DNA of 64,000 nt from JBGRPZ01 sp041725955 (lineage in GTDB: Bacteria; Bacteroidota; Bacteroidia; Bacteroidales; JBGRPZ01). The stretch is taken from the NCBI GenBank assembly GCA_041725955.1, contig JBGRQE010000003.1, positions 78,511-142,510 on the forward strand. The letters run 5' to 3'. Both the position numbers and the translations under genes were made by a program. Positions 49,362 to 59,634 of this stretch are shown in pieces. The number at the start of each line of letters is the position of its first letter. Position 1 is the first letter of the stretch. Under the pieces are notes generated by a model. The model was not told the DNA's origin, made no database searches, and worked only from the letters and a program-made list of their open reading frames with translations.

Positions 49362-51563
49362 ATGAAAAGAAGTAATTTTATTTACTCCATCTGCTTAATG
49401 GTCTTAATTTTCTTCTCTGGAAATATTGCCATTGCACAAAAAGACATTAAACTCAAAGATATTTGGTCTAGCCCTGTTTTTTATCCTAAAATGGTTGGAG
49501 GATTCCATTCCATGAAAGATGGAAACACATATAGTGTTCTTGAGTATGGTAATATTAATATATATAGCTACAAAACAGGGAAATTAATTAAGACTTTAGC
49601 AAAGTCAAAAAAATTAGGAATTAATATTAGCTCATACAATTTCAGCCAAGATGAAACAAAGATTTTAATTCCTACTGAGACAGAAAAAATTTACAGACGT
49701 TCTTCTAAGTCATACTATTTTGTATATGACATTAATAAATCTGAATTATCGACCTTAGCATCAAAATCTAAAAACAAACAAAGTTTAGCAACTTTTTCTC
49801 CTGATGGAAACAAAGTTGCTTATACTCGTGATAATAATATTTTTGTCACAGACCTTAATACTTTTAAAGAAACCCAAATAACAAAAGACGGTAAAATCAA
49901 CTCCATTATTAATGGAGGTACAGACTGGGTTTATGAAGAAGAATTTGCCATTACGCAAGGTTTTGAATGGTCTCCAAATGGCGATAAGATTGCTTATATG
50001 AGATTTGATGAAACTGATGTTCCTCAATTTACTTTACAATACTTTGGAAATTTATATCCTCAAAATTATAATTATAAATATCCAAAAGCAGGAGAAAAGA
50101 ACTCAATTGTTGAAATATATGTCTATGACCTAAAGACAAAAGAAAATAAGAAAATGGATACTGGATCTGAAACAGATATTTATCTACCCAGATTTCAGTG
50201 GACTAAAAACAATGACATATTATCTATTCAACGATTAAACAGATTACAAAACAAATTTGATATATTACTTGCAAATTCTACTACTGGCAAAACCAATACT
50301 CTGTATAGCGAAGAAAACAAATATTATGTAGAAATTACAGACAATGTAACTTACCTTCCTAATGGCAAAAATTTTATTCTAACATCTGAAAAAGATGGCT
50401 TCAACCACCTTTATCTATATGATATGAAAGGTGAAGAGATTAGACAACTAACCAAAGGTAATTGGGATGTGATTTCGGTTGATGGTTATGATGCAAAAAG
50501 AAAATCAATCTTTTATCAATCAGCAGAATCTTCTCCTCTAAACAGAGATATTTATTCAGTTAACCTTAAAGGAAAAAGAACCAAGCTTTCAAGTAGAAAA
50601 GGTACTAATAAAGCTCAATTTAGTACTACTTTTAATTACTATTTCAATTCTTGGTCGGATGCAAATACTCCTTTCGTTTATTCTATTAATAAATATAATG
50701 GAAAAGAAGTTCGCATTTTAGAAGATAATAAGCAGTTAATTGATAATCTGAAGAAATTTAACTTAAGTAAAAAAGAATTCTTTACCATCAAAGATCCTTC
50801 TTACAAACTACCTTCAGGAAAAGAAGTAGAACTGAATGCATATAGCATAAAACCTTCAAATTTTGACGAAAATAAAAAATATCCTGCATTGCTTTTTGTC
50901 TATGGAGGACCTGGATCACAACAAGTAACCAATGCTTGGGGATGGAATAATTATTTCTGGTTTCAAATGCTAGCCGAAAAAGGAATTATTGTTTATTGTA
51001 TCGACAATAGAGGTACTGGTGCTCGTGGTGAAGAATTTAAGAAAATGACCTATAAAGAACTTGGAAAATTTGAAATTGAAGATCAAATTGTGGCAGCAAA
51101 ACAATTAGCCAAACTAAATTATATTGACGAAAATCATATTGCTATGTTTGGATGGAGTTTTGGTGGTTTTATGAGTACATTGGCAATCACCAAAGGTTCT
51201 GATATTTTCAGTACCGCTATTGCTGTTGCTCCTGTTACAAACTGGCGTCAGTATGATAATATTTATACTGAAAGATTTATGCGCACTCCTCAAGAAAACC
51301 CTTCTGGATATGATGAAAACAGTCCTATAAATCATGTTTCAAAACTAAAAGGAGATTATCTTCTTATTCACGGTTCTGCAGATGATAATGTTCACTATCA
51401 AAATGCTTTAGATCTTATTACTGCTTTGGTTGATGCTGATAAAGATTTTGATTTAATGGTTTATCCAAATAAAGACCATGGTATTTATGGTGGAAATACC
51501 AGAAAACATCTATATAGAAAAATGACTAATTTCTTACTAAAGAGCTTTAAGAATAAAAATTAA
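49362..51563 (+). CDS. S9 family prolyl oligopeptidase (dipeptidyl peptidase IV type)
   Basis: The frame opens at 49326, but the ATG at 49362 gives a signal peptide (FIYSICLMVLIFFSGNIAIAQ) and a 733-residue protein, the usual length of Bacteroidota DPP IV. The N-terminal part is an eight-bladed beta-propeller with the substrate-binding double Glu in YEEEFAITQGFEWSPNG. The C-terminal alpha/beta-hydrolase domain has YGGPGSQQVTNAW, the nucleophile Ser in FGWSFGGFMS, Asp in GSADDNVHYQNA and His in KDHGIYGG, so the triad is complete. It releases Xaa-Pro (or Xaa-Ala) dipeptides in the periplasm. Single gene with a strong terminator. Confidence 0.94.
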   Translation: MKRSNFIYSICLMVLIFFSGNIAIAQKDIKLKDIWSSPVFYPKMVGGFHSMKDGNTYSVLEYGNINIYSYKTGKLIKTLAKSKKLGINISSYNFSQDETKILIPTETEKIYRRSSKSYYFVYDINKSELSTLASKSKNKQSLATFSPDGNKVAYTRDNNIFVTDLNTFKETQITKDGKINSIINGGTDWVYEEEFAITQGFEWSPNGDKIAYMRFDETDVPQFTLQYFGNLYPQNYNYKYPKAGEKNSIVEIYVYDLKTKENKKMDTGSETDIYLPRFQWTKNNDILSIQRLNRLQNKFDILLANSTTGKTNTLYSEENKYYVEITDNVTYLPNGKNFILTSEKDGFNHLYLYDMKGEEIRQLTKGNWDVISVDGYDAKRKSIFYQSAESSPLNRDIYSVNLKGKRTKLSSRKGTNKAQFSTTFNYYFNSWSDANTPFVYSINKYNGKEVRILEDNKQLIDNLKKFNLSKKEFFTIKDPSYKLPSGKEVELNAYSIKPSNFDENKKYPALLFVYGGPGSQQVTNAWGWNNYFWFQMLAEKGIIVYCIDNRGTGARGEEFKKMTYKELGKFEIEDQIVAAKQLAKLNYIDENHIAMFGWSFGGFMSTLAITKGSDIFSTAIAVAPVTNWRQYDNIYTERFMRTPQENPSGYDENSPINHVSKLKGDYLLIHGSADDNVHYQNALDLITALVDADKDFDLMVYPNKDHGIYGGNTRKHLYRKMTNFLLKSFKNKN

Positions 51564-51594
51564 TATAATTCGATATGAATTATAACAAATAATA

Positions 51595-51635
51595 AAAAAA
51601 CAGAAGTTGTCTTAATTAGCCAACTTCTGTTTTTT
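51595..51635 (+). terminator. Intrinsic terminator after the DPP-IV-type gene
   Basis: AAAAAACAGAAGTTG and CAACTTCTGTTTTTT form a perfect 15-bp stem with an 11-base loop. From 51636 to 51955 I see only AT-rich DNA without a gene or recognisable signal. Confidence 0.88.
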
Positions 51636-51955
51636 ATTTATGATATATGTCTATATTACTTAAATACACTACAATTATATTTTGTCAACTCCTAAATCCC
51701 TTAATTTTAACTTATCACGCAATTCTCAAACAAGTACATAAATTCAAACAAAAGCTATAACAATAACAGAGATAATTACTTCACTCTGCTTATATTACCT
51801 AAATGAGTTCCTTCCATATAGGTAGAAAGCAACTTACTTTTTGATCAAAGCAAGTAATGATCGTAATTGGTAACAATATTGATTGTACCCTACACCTATG
51901 AGGTTTTCATTCAATTAATAGTAAGAGCGATGACTATTAATGGAAAAACGAAATG

Positions 51956-53317
51956 TTATTTAAGTCCCCGAATCCAAGAAACAATAGCCCTTACAAAATC
52001 AGAATTATAATTCTCTTTATAGTAATTCCAATCTCCCCAATAATTTAATGACTCTCTTTGATTTTTGACTTTCATAAATGCATGGTCTATATTTTGCAAT
52101 TGAAGAAATGTAGCCTTTTCAGGATGGTATTTATTAACGATATCACGAATTAAAACATGATCATCCTTTGAAAAAGAAACAAAATCTGAAGCTCCCCAAA
52201 TTGACAGAACATGACTTGTCACTGATGCCCAAGCTGAATAGGGCTTGTTATCTTGTAATTGTTGCCAATATTTATAATTTCTTCGATCCATCAGATTACT
52301 TTTCCCATCATTCGACCAATCTGCTGCCAATATATTCTTGTAGCCTGGAATTTGCGCAAGTTCTCTAGGAGTTAGTTTCTTTACCAGATAATCATAATAA
52401 AAACCTAACCTCTTAGGAAATTTCTTTTCATTGTCTAAATAGCTTTCTCCAATTAATACTCTCTGTACTCTAGATTGCTCAACAAAATATTCAAACCAAG
52501 GTCTTGCAACAGTTCCAAATACAATTATTCCTTTAGCAGGAATTTTTTGCTTTATCATCGGAGCAATTACACCACCCATAGAAACTCCCAATATATAAAC
52601 CTCTTTATTATTTATATAATCAAGCTTAGACAAAGAATTATAAACAGACTGAAAAGTAGAAACTTCCTCATGAAAATCTATTTCATCTTTTGATTTATAT
52701 GCCTTACTGTCTCCTACGCCCAATTTTTCGATTCGCAAAACAGCAAATCCCGAATTTACAAAATCATCGATTATCTTATTGTAAGGAGAATGTTTGTATA
52801 AATTATCAATACTCGAATTGGTGTATCCCTGAATATAGAATATCAAAGGAAAATTATTCCCTTGCTCAGGTATAGTAAGTATAGTTCTAATGTTACCCAA
52901 AGCAGTGTTTACATTGCCATAAATATTTCTACCTATTTCTCTTTTTTCCAAAGGCTTACCTCTAAGCTTTACCCCTACCTGTTTAGTTTTTCCTGATCTT
53001 ACAAAATCTATAACTAAACTATCGCCATCATAAAGGTGTCCATATTTTTGGATAAAAACATGTTTAGAACTAATAAGATCGCCATTAATTTTTGAAATTA
53101 TATCACCAGATTTGATTCCTGCCTTAAAAGCAGAAGTATTTGAATAAACTCGCTTTACTAAAACCCCATTTTGCTTTTCAGAAAGAAGATCCTTACTTAA
53201 GGTATCAGAAATACTCTCTAATTTTACTCCAAGATAAGCCCTGCGCTGAATTTTCTGACCAAAGAAAGTAAGTGGAATAAATAGTAATAAATAAAAAATA
53301 CTAAGTTTCAAATTCAT
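51956..53317 (-). CDS. Exported PDZ-alpha/beta hydrolase fusion
   Basis: The product (453 residues from the Met at 53317; the frame extends six residues further up) has a signal peptide (LKLSIFYLLLFIPLTFFGQ), a PDZ domain (about 25-110: YLGVKLESI, NGVLVKRVYSNTSAFKAGIKSGDIISKING) and a C-terminal alpha/beta hydrolase: FPLIFYIQGYTNSS (oxyanion strand), FAVLRIEKLGVGDS, the nucleophile elbow ILGVSMGGVIAPM, SIWGASDFVSFS with a likely catalytic Asp, and IDHAFM with the His. Bacteroidota carry such exported PDZ-hydrolases of unknown substrate, perhaps esterases or peptidases. Function beyond the fold is not assigned. Confidence 0.83.
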   Translation of the reverse strand: MNLKLSIFYLLLFIPLTFFGQKIQRRAYLGVKLESISDTLSKDLLSEKQNGVLVKRVYSNTSAFKAGIKSGDIISKINGDLISSKHVFIQKYGHLYDGDSLVIDFVRSGKTKQVGVKLRGKPLEKREIGRNIYGNVNTALGNIRTILTIPEQGNNFPLIFYIQGYTNSSIDNLYKHSPYNKIIDDFVNSGFAVLRIEKLGVGDSKAYKSKDEIDFHEEVSTFQSVYNSLSKLDYINNKEVYILGVSMGGVIAPMIKQKIPAKGIIVFGTVARPWFEYFVEQSRVQRVLIGESYLDNEKKFPKRLGFYYDYLVKKLTPRELAQIPGYKNILAADWSNDGKSNLMDRRNYKYWQQLQDNKPYSAWASVTSHVLSIWGASDFVSFSKDDHVLIRDIVNKYHPEKATFLQLQNIDHAFMKVKNQRESLNYWGDWNYYKENYNSDFVRAIVSWIRGLK

Positions 53318-53473
53318 ATCCTGCTCCATTTTCAATATTCTACCGTAAAAAAGTCCACAATAGCAATACCAAAAACAATAACAGTGATAATTATCAGATA
53401 CTTACATTTAAAAACTTCAAAAAAGGAAATAAAAAACGTATAAAATCGATCAATAATGTTCATTTATGAACAC

Positions 53474-53989
53474 TTATTCTTGGTCAAAATTAATATTTAC
53501 AATTGCTTCAGATAATATTTGTTTGAGGGTATTTTCAGAAAAATAATTTAACTCCGATTTAATTTTTTCTACCTTATCCTTAATTTCGAACTCCTCATCC
53601 AATATTCGTTTGATTCCCTGGCATACCAATTCACCACTATGCCTTTGAATAAGTGAAAATAGTTTCTCTTGTGACAAAAACTCCGTTTGTTCAGTATTCA
53701 TTTCTGGCAGACCAAAAACATTTATCTCATCAATACAAGATTTGATTATCTCAGAAGCAGATTTTTTACATGACAAAATATAACTATTATCTCCGGAGGT
53801 ATCGCGTAAAGACCAACTACCAAAATGATATTCAAGTTTATTCAACTGAGCTAAACGCGAAGAGTTTCTTCCAAAAACTCTTTCTATAAGTATTAAATTA
53901 TATTGTTTCCATGAATTTAAATCAAAATCTTTTTGATTAATTTTCTTGAGTTGTCCATCAAACAATGAAATTATTTTATCCTTATCCAT
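53474..53989 (-). CDS. Conserved-looking hypothetical protein downstream of tamB
   Basis: The 171-residue protein has no signal peptide or membrane segment. It is acidic and mainly helical (MDKDKIISLFDGQLKKINQKDFD, IIKSCIDEINVF, KDKVEKIKSELNYF), with a short mixed middle (YHFGSWSLRDTSGDNSYILSC). I recognise no family. It starts 4 bases after the stop of tamB in the same direction, so the two are likely one transcript, and the short protein may act with the envelope machinery or be a bystander. Confidence 0.7.
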   Translation of the reverse strand: MDKDKIISLFDGQLKKINQKDFDLNSWKQYNLILIERVFGRNSSRLAQLNKLEYHFGSWSLRDTSGDNSYILSCKKSASEIIKSCIDEINVFGLPEMNTEQTEFLSQEKLFSLIQRHSGELVCQGIKRILDEEFEIKDKVEKIKSELNYFSENTLKQILSEAIVNINFDQE

Positions 53990-53993
53990 ATAA

Positions 53994-56900
53994 CTATTCC
54001 TCTTTTAAAATTGCTTTTGTATTATGCTTATTATTAGAAGTTTCTTTTCTTTTTTTCTTTTTCCTTTTCAACCATTTAAATAAATCACTGAATTTATCAA
54101 ATTCTTTAGTATAAGATAAACCCACCCCTTGTGTATTTTCTGAAACTCCTTCAAATGGACTTAAGCTATATAGAGTATTATCATTACTTCGATTAAAAGC
54201 TCTTAAGCGAAAACGTCCATCTCGAGTTAACTTAACTTCGATATTTACGTCTCCAACCAAGTTACTAGAATTTTGAGTAGTTCTTCGCTCCGAAATACCA
54301 AAGTTACCATCTATAGTTACTCGATTATCAAATAACTGAGTTGAAAGTGCAAGTTCTACTTCCTGAGAGCTTAATTCATCACCAGGTCGATAGTTAATGC
54401 CAATATCAAAATCATTACTAAGTTGAGACAACCAATTACTTAATTGACTCGAAATTAAATTCAATGAATTAGAGCCTACGCCTACAGAAAAATTATTATA
54501 ACTAAAACTCCCCAAAGCCAACAATGAAAGTACCTGTTTCTGCATAGCATCTTGATTGGTCGTATCAATAATCGAAAATATCTGCTGCTGCGTTCTTTCA
54601 TCTAAGTTTGGCAAGCTAATACCAAAGTGTAAGTCAGGATTGAATAATTTATTTTTCAGTCCAAGGTATGCATTAACTTGAGTTCTTCTATTTATTTGAG
54701 AAGATGCATTTTCTGAATCTAATCCAAGACCAGCTAATGAAGCCTTTAAATCATACTCAGCTTTTATATTAACATCAGCATCATAAGGACTTCCTGTCCA
54801 TACAATTCTTCCTCCTTGCAATATTTTCAGTTTCCTGTATAATATATTCAAAAAGCGAAAAATAAAAATCCCTTGATTAATAGTATACTCTCCTAACATA
54901 GAAAACTCACCATCTCTACTGAGCCCTAATTTCAAATTTCCTTCACCAACAGATTGTATACTACCAGTATTATACGGCAAGTAAATTTGAACTGATGCGT
55001 CTGGAGTTACTTCAATTTCCAGAGATAAAGCTAATCCATCTAAATTTACTCTATAATTTTTCTGCAGTTGGGCTGAATCAGCTTTATTAACAAAAACAAT
55101 ATTCTTATTTGCAGAAACATCTGCTACTAAATTAATAGGAATAGAAACATCAGTATCTTTATTTGTTTTTGCTTTGATATCTATACTAATTCTATCGAGC
55201 GGTCCTTTGATATCAACCCTTCCACTTGCACGGGCTCGACCATAAAATATATCATTTTGAGAACGCGAAGTATTAAAAGCTGATATATTGTCTAAATTGA
55301 CTCCTATATTAAAGTTCCAATCACGCAAAAATCGATGAGAGATAAAACCATCAACAGTACCTCTATTACTTATACTATCATAAAGAACAATATTCTCAAG
55401 ATTTATCTTATTAGGGACCAGCTTTGCTTGTCCACTAATCGAGTAAGGTACATTTAAATAGTCAATACGCAACTGAGATCTTGAAAACCTGACATCTCCA
55501 ATAATTTGAGGCTTGTTTAATGAACCAACAATATTTACTTCTCCACTAGACAAGCCTTCTATATCAGAGACTAGTCCTTTTAATAATGGATTCAATAAAA
55601 CAAGATCCATATTTCTCATGGAAGCCCTAAAATCTATATTATCCTCTATTTTATTGGGGAAATAAGAACCTGATAAATCAAAGACTTTTGAATCTCCTAA
55701 ATTTCCTTGTTTTATTAATTGGGATTGCAAATCAATAGAACTGTTTTTTTTGTTGAAGAAACTCTTTATATCGAAACGCCCTAAAGTTACCTTATTAAAA
55801 ACCAAGGTATCAATAGTTAAGTCTCCTGTAAATTCATAAAGTTTATTCTCTTTGAAGATATTCACCTTACCTTGTAAATTACCAGCTAAGTCAACCCCAT
55901 ATGTTAAAGTTAAAGGATTTAAATTAGAGATTTTCCATTTTTGAAAAGATACACTTAAAGTATCATTTACATGAGAAGAAATTTTTCCATCAACAACAAA
56001 ACTTTGCTCGCTACTCTTTAGGCCAAATCTTTGAAAATCAATCAATCCTTTTTGAAATTCAATATTATTTTCCGGTAAAAACTCCCATTTATCACCTTTA
56101 ATCAGCAACTTAGATTGATCTACTTGAAATTGACTAATTCCATCTTTTTTATAATTTAAATACCCAAAAATATCTGCCTTATTTTTAACAATCGTTGCAG
56201 TATCTCCCCAAGAAAACTGGTATTTCAATGTATCTTGACTTGCTCGAACTTGAAAAAACAATGAATCTAAACCAATAGCCAAACTATCATTTACTGTTTG
56301 ATCTTTTAAAGCCAAACGCTCTGTTCTAGTTATTAAATCCACTTGATTATCATCGGCAAACCCATTTATTCTAAAATCTTTAAATTTAACTCCATTTAAA
56401 CAAAGAGAGTCTGTTCTAAACAACAAATTAGCAGTTCCTTTATATGAATCATATGCGCCTGAAATATCAGTATTGTTGGCAAGAAATAGAGAGGGCATAA
56501 AAATTTCTGTTAAATTTCTAATATCTTTCAACTTAACATCAAATTCCAATTGTTGACTATTAATTACAGAATTCATACTCTTATCATCAAAGATAGTCAC
56601 CGAATTATTTGCAAATTTCTTAAATGACTGAACGAGTTCTTTGAATAAGAAATTCCCAACAATATTTACATCTGCAAAATCAGATTGTAAAATAATACGC
56701 TTAAATCTTGCTGTATCTTTTAAAGTAACCAAAGCAAAACGATCGAGAAAATAAGACTTATCTCCTTCCACATAATATGTAGAATCTATATTTGCATGTC
56801 CTTCAATATCGTCTAACTCATCTCCAATAAAACTAATTGTCAAATTTGAGGAAAATGAATTTGTCGTATCTCTATTTGTAAATCCTAACTCATTTAATCT

Positions 56901-58505
56901 TGCATTCTTAATAATTGCACGAAAATCAAACTCTGGTTCTTGGTTTGAAAAATCAACTTTACCATCAAAGTTTAAGCCTAATAACTGATCATCAACAAAT
57001 AAATTACCATTAAATTTTTCACTTGTTAAATTGCCTGCAATTTTAACATTATTAAATTTATTTTGAAGTAAATACCATGAATCGACTTCTCCATCAATAT
57101 TTAGACTAAAAGTACTTGGGGTAATTCCTGTACCTTTAATCTTTGAATTTAGATTCAACTTACCAAAATATTTTTTCAAATCCAGGAAACCTCCCAAATC
57201 AAAGTTTGTCGCTTTTATATTTCCTTGATAATAAATAGAATCTCCTGGCTGGATATTCTTTAATAAAATATCTGTTTCAAGTAATCCTAAACCAGTATTA
57301 AAACTAGCTTGAGTAACAAAATCATTATAAAAACCAGTAAAAAATCCATTTATATCAAGATCTCCAAATTTAGCTAATTGCTCAGGCAGCATAATAAAAG
57401 TTTCATCTATAGGCAGAGAAAAATTCTCAACATCAGATTTATTTGTATAAAATTTCTTAATATCTGCATGGATAAAAGTTTCATAAATATTAGGTAATCC
57501 ATTCATCTGAAGATCTCCAGCAAACTCAGTTACTTTTCCATACTTAAAATAGAAATCGCGTGCTCTAAAATTACTAACGGGACCAGCAATATCTCCAGAA
57601 AAGCTTAAAGAATCATTCATTTGATACATTACATCCGCAAAATATCCAATTTGTGCCAAATTCATGGAACTTTTTCTGACTCTGGCCCGAATATATATAT
57701 CATCTAAAAATTCTGTATAATCATACCATCTCTTGTAATCAAAAAACAAATCTAAATCAAGATCTGCCTGAGGAGTTTGTACTAAAAGATTTTTTGCATG
57801 GAGAAAACGACTGCTTAAACGAAAATCACCACTCATCTTTTGAATTTTAAAACCACAGCGATCATAACAGCTCAAAGATGAAACGGTAAAGTTAAAAGTA
57901 TCCTTTTCTATATGTAAATTATTTATAGTTAAATTAATATCATTAATATCTAAATTACTATAATCCATTTGATCGTCCTCTGAAGGAGGCCTATTTTCAT
58001 CTTGATAATGAAAGCGAGTATCAATTAATTGTAATAAATCACATTTTAAATCTATCTGATTGGGTTCAATAGAAGATGTTGTATCATTTTCTCCTTGCTT
58101 GCCAGTAAAATAATTAACAATTTGAATCAAATTTAAATCCTCATCTCCTTTTCGTTTTACAAGATCAAAATCAATTTTTTTACCAACAACAGAACTCAGA
58201 TGTATAGATTTATTTACCAGATCAAAATATTTCAATTGTACATCCAATAAATCAAAAGAACACAAGTTATTCTGAGAATAGTCATAAATATTTACTCCTT
58301 TCATTTGTATACTTCCAAATGGAGAAATTTTTACAGCCTGAACTTTTACAGGTGTATTCCACTGATTTGAAAGGATCAAAGTAGTATTTCTAGCCAAAAA
58401 AGTTTGGATAAATGAGTCGCTAAACAACACAAAAAGACTTATAGGAATAGAAAATAGTGCGACAAGTAGATATAGCAGTATTTTAAATATCTTTTTTTTG
58501 ATAAT
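53994..58505 (-). CDS. tamB: TamB-domain translocation and assembly module protein
   Basis: TamB-family proteins span the periplasm as a long beta-groove anchored in the inner membrane and help lipid transport and outer-membrane assembly. From 58430 (a GTG) onwards this is a 1478-residue beta-rich repetitive protein ending with the conserved TamB/DUF490 domain: NLDERTQQQIFSII, LSLLALGSFSYNN, LSNDFDIGINYRPGDE, FDNRVTIDGNFGI, VEVKLTRDGRFRLRAFNR. The same frame continues upstream through KKKIFKILLYLLVALF and SIPISLFVLF, the expected inner-membrane anchor, but meets a stop before any ATG, GTG or TTG. I therefore extend the gene to an ATT (58505) as a working start; length 1503 residues. A tract of eight A sits right at this point (see findings). 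Confidence 0.85.
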   Translation of the reverse strand: MIKKKIFKILLYLLVALFSIPISLFVLFSDSFIQTFLARNTTLILSNQWNTPVKVQAVKISPFGSIQMKGVNIYDYSQNNLCSFDLLDVQLKYFDLVNKSIHLSSVVGKKIDFDLVKRKGDEDLNLIQIVNYFTGKQGENDTTSSIEPNQIDLKCDLLQLIDTRFHYQDENRPPSEDDQMDYSNLDINDINLTINNLHIEKDTFNFTVSSLSCYDRCGFKIQKMSGDFRLSSRFLHAKNLLVQTPQADLDLDLFFDYKRWYDYTEFLDDIYIRARVRKSSMNLAQIGYFADVMYQMNDSLSFSGDIAGPVSNFRARDFYFKYGKVTEFAGDLQMNGLPNIYETFIHADIKKFYTNKSDVENFSLPIDETFIMLPEQLAKFGDLDINGFFTGFYNDFVTQASFNTGLGLLETDILLKNIQPGDSIYYQGNIKATNFDLGGFLDLKKYFGKLNLNSKIKGTGITPSTFSLNIDGEVDSWYLLQNKFNNVKIAGNLTSEKFNGNLFVDDQLLGLNFDGKVDFSNQEPEFDFRAIIKNARLNELGFTNRDTTNSFSSNLTISFIGDELDDIEGHANIDSTYYVEGDKSYFLDRFALVTLKDTARFKRIILQSDFADVNIVGNFLFKELVQSFKKFANNSVTIFDDKSMNSVINSQQLEFDVKLKDIRNLTEIFMPSLFLANNTDISGAYDSYKGTANLLFRTDSLCLNGVKFKDFRINGFADDNQVDLITRTERLALKDQTVNDSLAIGLDSLFFQVRASQDTLKYQFSWGDTATIVKNKADIFGYLNYKKDGISQFQVDQSKLLIKGDKWEFLPENNIEFQKGLIDFQRFGLKSSEQSFVVDGKISSHVNDTLSVSFQKWKISNLNPLTLTYGVDLAGNLQGKVNIFKENKLYEFTGDLTIDTLVFNKVTLGRFDIKSFFNKKNSSIDLQSQLIKQGNLGDSKVFDLSGSYFPNKIEDNIDFRASMRNMDLVLLNPLLKGLVSDIEGLSSGEVNIVGSLNKPQIIGDVRFSRSQLRIDYLNVPYSISGQAKLVPNKINLENIVLYDSISNRGTVDGFISHRFLRDWNFNIGVNLDNISAFNTSRSQNDIFYGRARASGRVDIKGPLDRISIDIKAKTNKDTDVSIPINLVADVSANKNIVFVNKADSAQLQKNYRVNLDGLALSLEIEVTPDASVQIYLPYNTGSIQSVGEGNLKLGLSRDGEFSMLGEYTINQGIFIFRFLNILYRKLKILQGGRIVWTGSPYDADVNIKAEYDLKASLAGLGLDSENASSQINRRTQVNAYLGLKNKLFNPDLHFGISLPNLDERTQQQIFSIIDTTNQDAMQKQVLSLLALGSFSYNNFSVGVGSNSLNLISSQLSNWLSQLSNDFDIGINYRPGDELSSQEVELALSTQLFDNRVTIDGNFGISERRTTQNSSNLVGDVNIEVKLTRDGRFRLRAFNRSNDNTLYSLSPFEGVSENTQGVGLSYTKEFDKFSDLFKWLKRKKKKRKETSNNKHNTKAILKEE

Positions 58506-58509
58506 TTTG
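58502..58509 (+). promoter_or_regulatory. -7 element (TAATTTTG) of tsaD
   Basis: TAATTTTG fits TAnnTTTG, 26 bases before the tsaD ATG, and overlaps the probable 5' end of tamB on the other strand. Confidence 0.45.
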
Positions 58510-58535
58510 CAATATTTTTAGAGTTAATACCAACT

Positions 58536-59558
58536 ATGAGCAAATATATTTTAGGCATAGAATCATCTTGCGACGATACTTCTGCAGCAATAATATGCGG
58601 CACAAAAATAGTTTCTAATATTGTTGCAAATCAAGATGTTCACAAAGATTATGGCGGAGTTGTTCCTGAACTAGCTTCAAGAGCTCATCAACAAAACATT
58701 ATCCCCGTCATTCACAACGCCCTTCAAAAGGCAAATATAAGCAAAAATCAATTGAGCGCAGTAGCTTTTACAAGAGGGCCTGGACTTTTAGGTTCATTAC
58801 TTGTTGGTACTTCTTTCGCCAAATCATTTTCTCTTGGCTTAGATATTCCTCTTATTGAAGTTGACCATATGCAAGCTCATATTTTAGCTCACTTTATTCA
58901 GGAAACACCAAACCAAGAAGTTCCAGAATTCCCTTTTCTTTGCTTAACAGTGAGTGGCGGTCATACTCAAATTGTTCTAGTAAAAGATTATTTCGATATG
59001 GAAATACTTGGAAAAACAATTGATGACGCAGCTGGAGAGGCCTTTGATAAAGCGGCCAAAATTATGGGAATTCCATACCCTGGAGGTCCTTTAATAGACA
59101 AGATAGCTAAAGAAGGGGATCCTCTAGCATTTAAGTTTCCTGAACCCAGAATAGCTGATTTAGATTATTCATTTAGTGGTTTAAAAACTTCTATTCTATA
59201 TTTTTTACGTGATGAGCTAAAAAAAGATGATCTATTTATCGAAAAGAACAAAAAAGACTTATGTGCTTCTGTTCAAAGAACAATCATCAAAATATTAATG
59301 AAAAAGTTAATATTAGCTTCAAAACAAACCGGAATTAAGCAACTTGCTATTGCTGGAGGAGTTTCTGCCAACAGCGAGCTTAGATCTACAATGGTTGAAG
59401 AAGGAAAAAAACACAATTGGAAAGTTTTTATTCCAAAATTTGAATACAGCACAGATAATGCTGCAATGATTTCAATCGCTGGATACCTTAAATATATAAA
59501 AAATGAATTTACCGACCAAAGTGCAGCACCTTATGCACGGTCTTCCAGCAAAAAATAA
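58536..59558 (+). CDS. tsaD: tRNA N6-adenosine threonylcarbamoyltransferase
   Basis: TsaD installs threonylcarbamoyl on A37 of tRNAs reading ANN codons, together with TsaB and TsaE. The 340-residue protein has the ASKHA fold with ILGIESSCDDTSAAI, GGVVPELASRAHQQNI, FTRGPGLLGSLLVGTSFAKS, the metal-binding HMQAHILAHF, CLTVSGGHTQIV, DDAAGEAFDKAAKIMG, YPGGPLIDKIA, YSFSGLKTSI, AIAGGVSANSELR and STDNAAMISIAG. All family signatures are present at normal spacing. Confidence 0.98.
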   Translation: MSKYILGIESSCDDTSAAIICGTKIVSNIVANQDVHKDYGGVVPELASRAHQQNIIPVIHNALQKANISKNQLSAVAFTRGPGLLGSLLVGTSFAKSFSLGLDIPLIEVDHMQAHILAHFIQETPNQEVPEFPFLCLTVSGGHTQIVLVKDYFDMEILGKTIDDAAGEAFDKAAKIMGIPYPGGPLIDKIAKEGDPLAFKFPEPRIADLDYSFSGLKTSILYFLRDELKKDDLFIEKNKKDLCASVQRTIIKILMKKLILASKQTGIKQLAIAGGVSANSELRSTMVEEGKKHNWKVFIPKFEYSTDNAAMISIAGYLKYIKNEFTDQSAAPYARSSSKK

Positions 59559-59561
59559 ATA

Positions 59562-59597
59562 AAAAAAAGAGAATTATTTAATAGTTCTCTTTTTTTA
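59562..59597. terminator. Terminator between convergent tsaD and hpdA-like genes
   Basis: AAAAAAGAGAA and TTCTCTTTTTT-type arms with a short AT loop and T runs on both sides; it probably ends transcription in both directions. Confidence 0.75.
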
Positions 59598-59634
59598 TTG
59601 ACAATTAAGAAAATAGTTCTTGATTCTGGTAAAT

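Noticed and set aside
58430..58430. GTG at 58430 as the true start of tamB
   Set aside because: It would cut through the inner-membrane anchor that continues upstream in the same frame; TamB proteins need this anchor.
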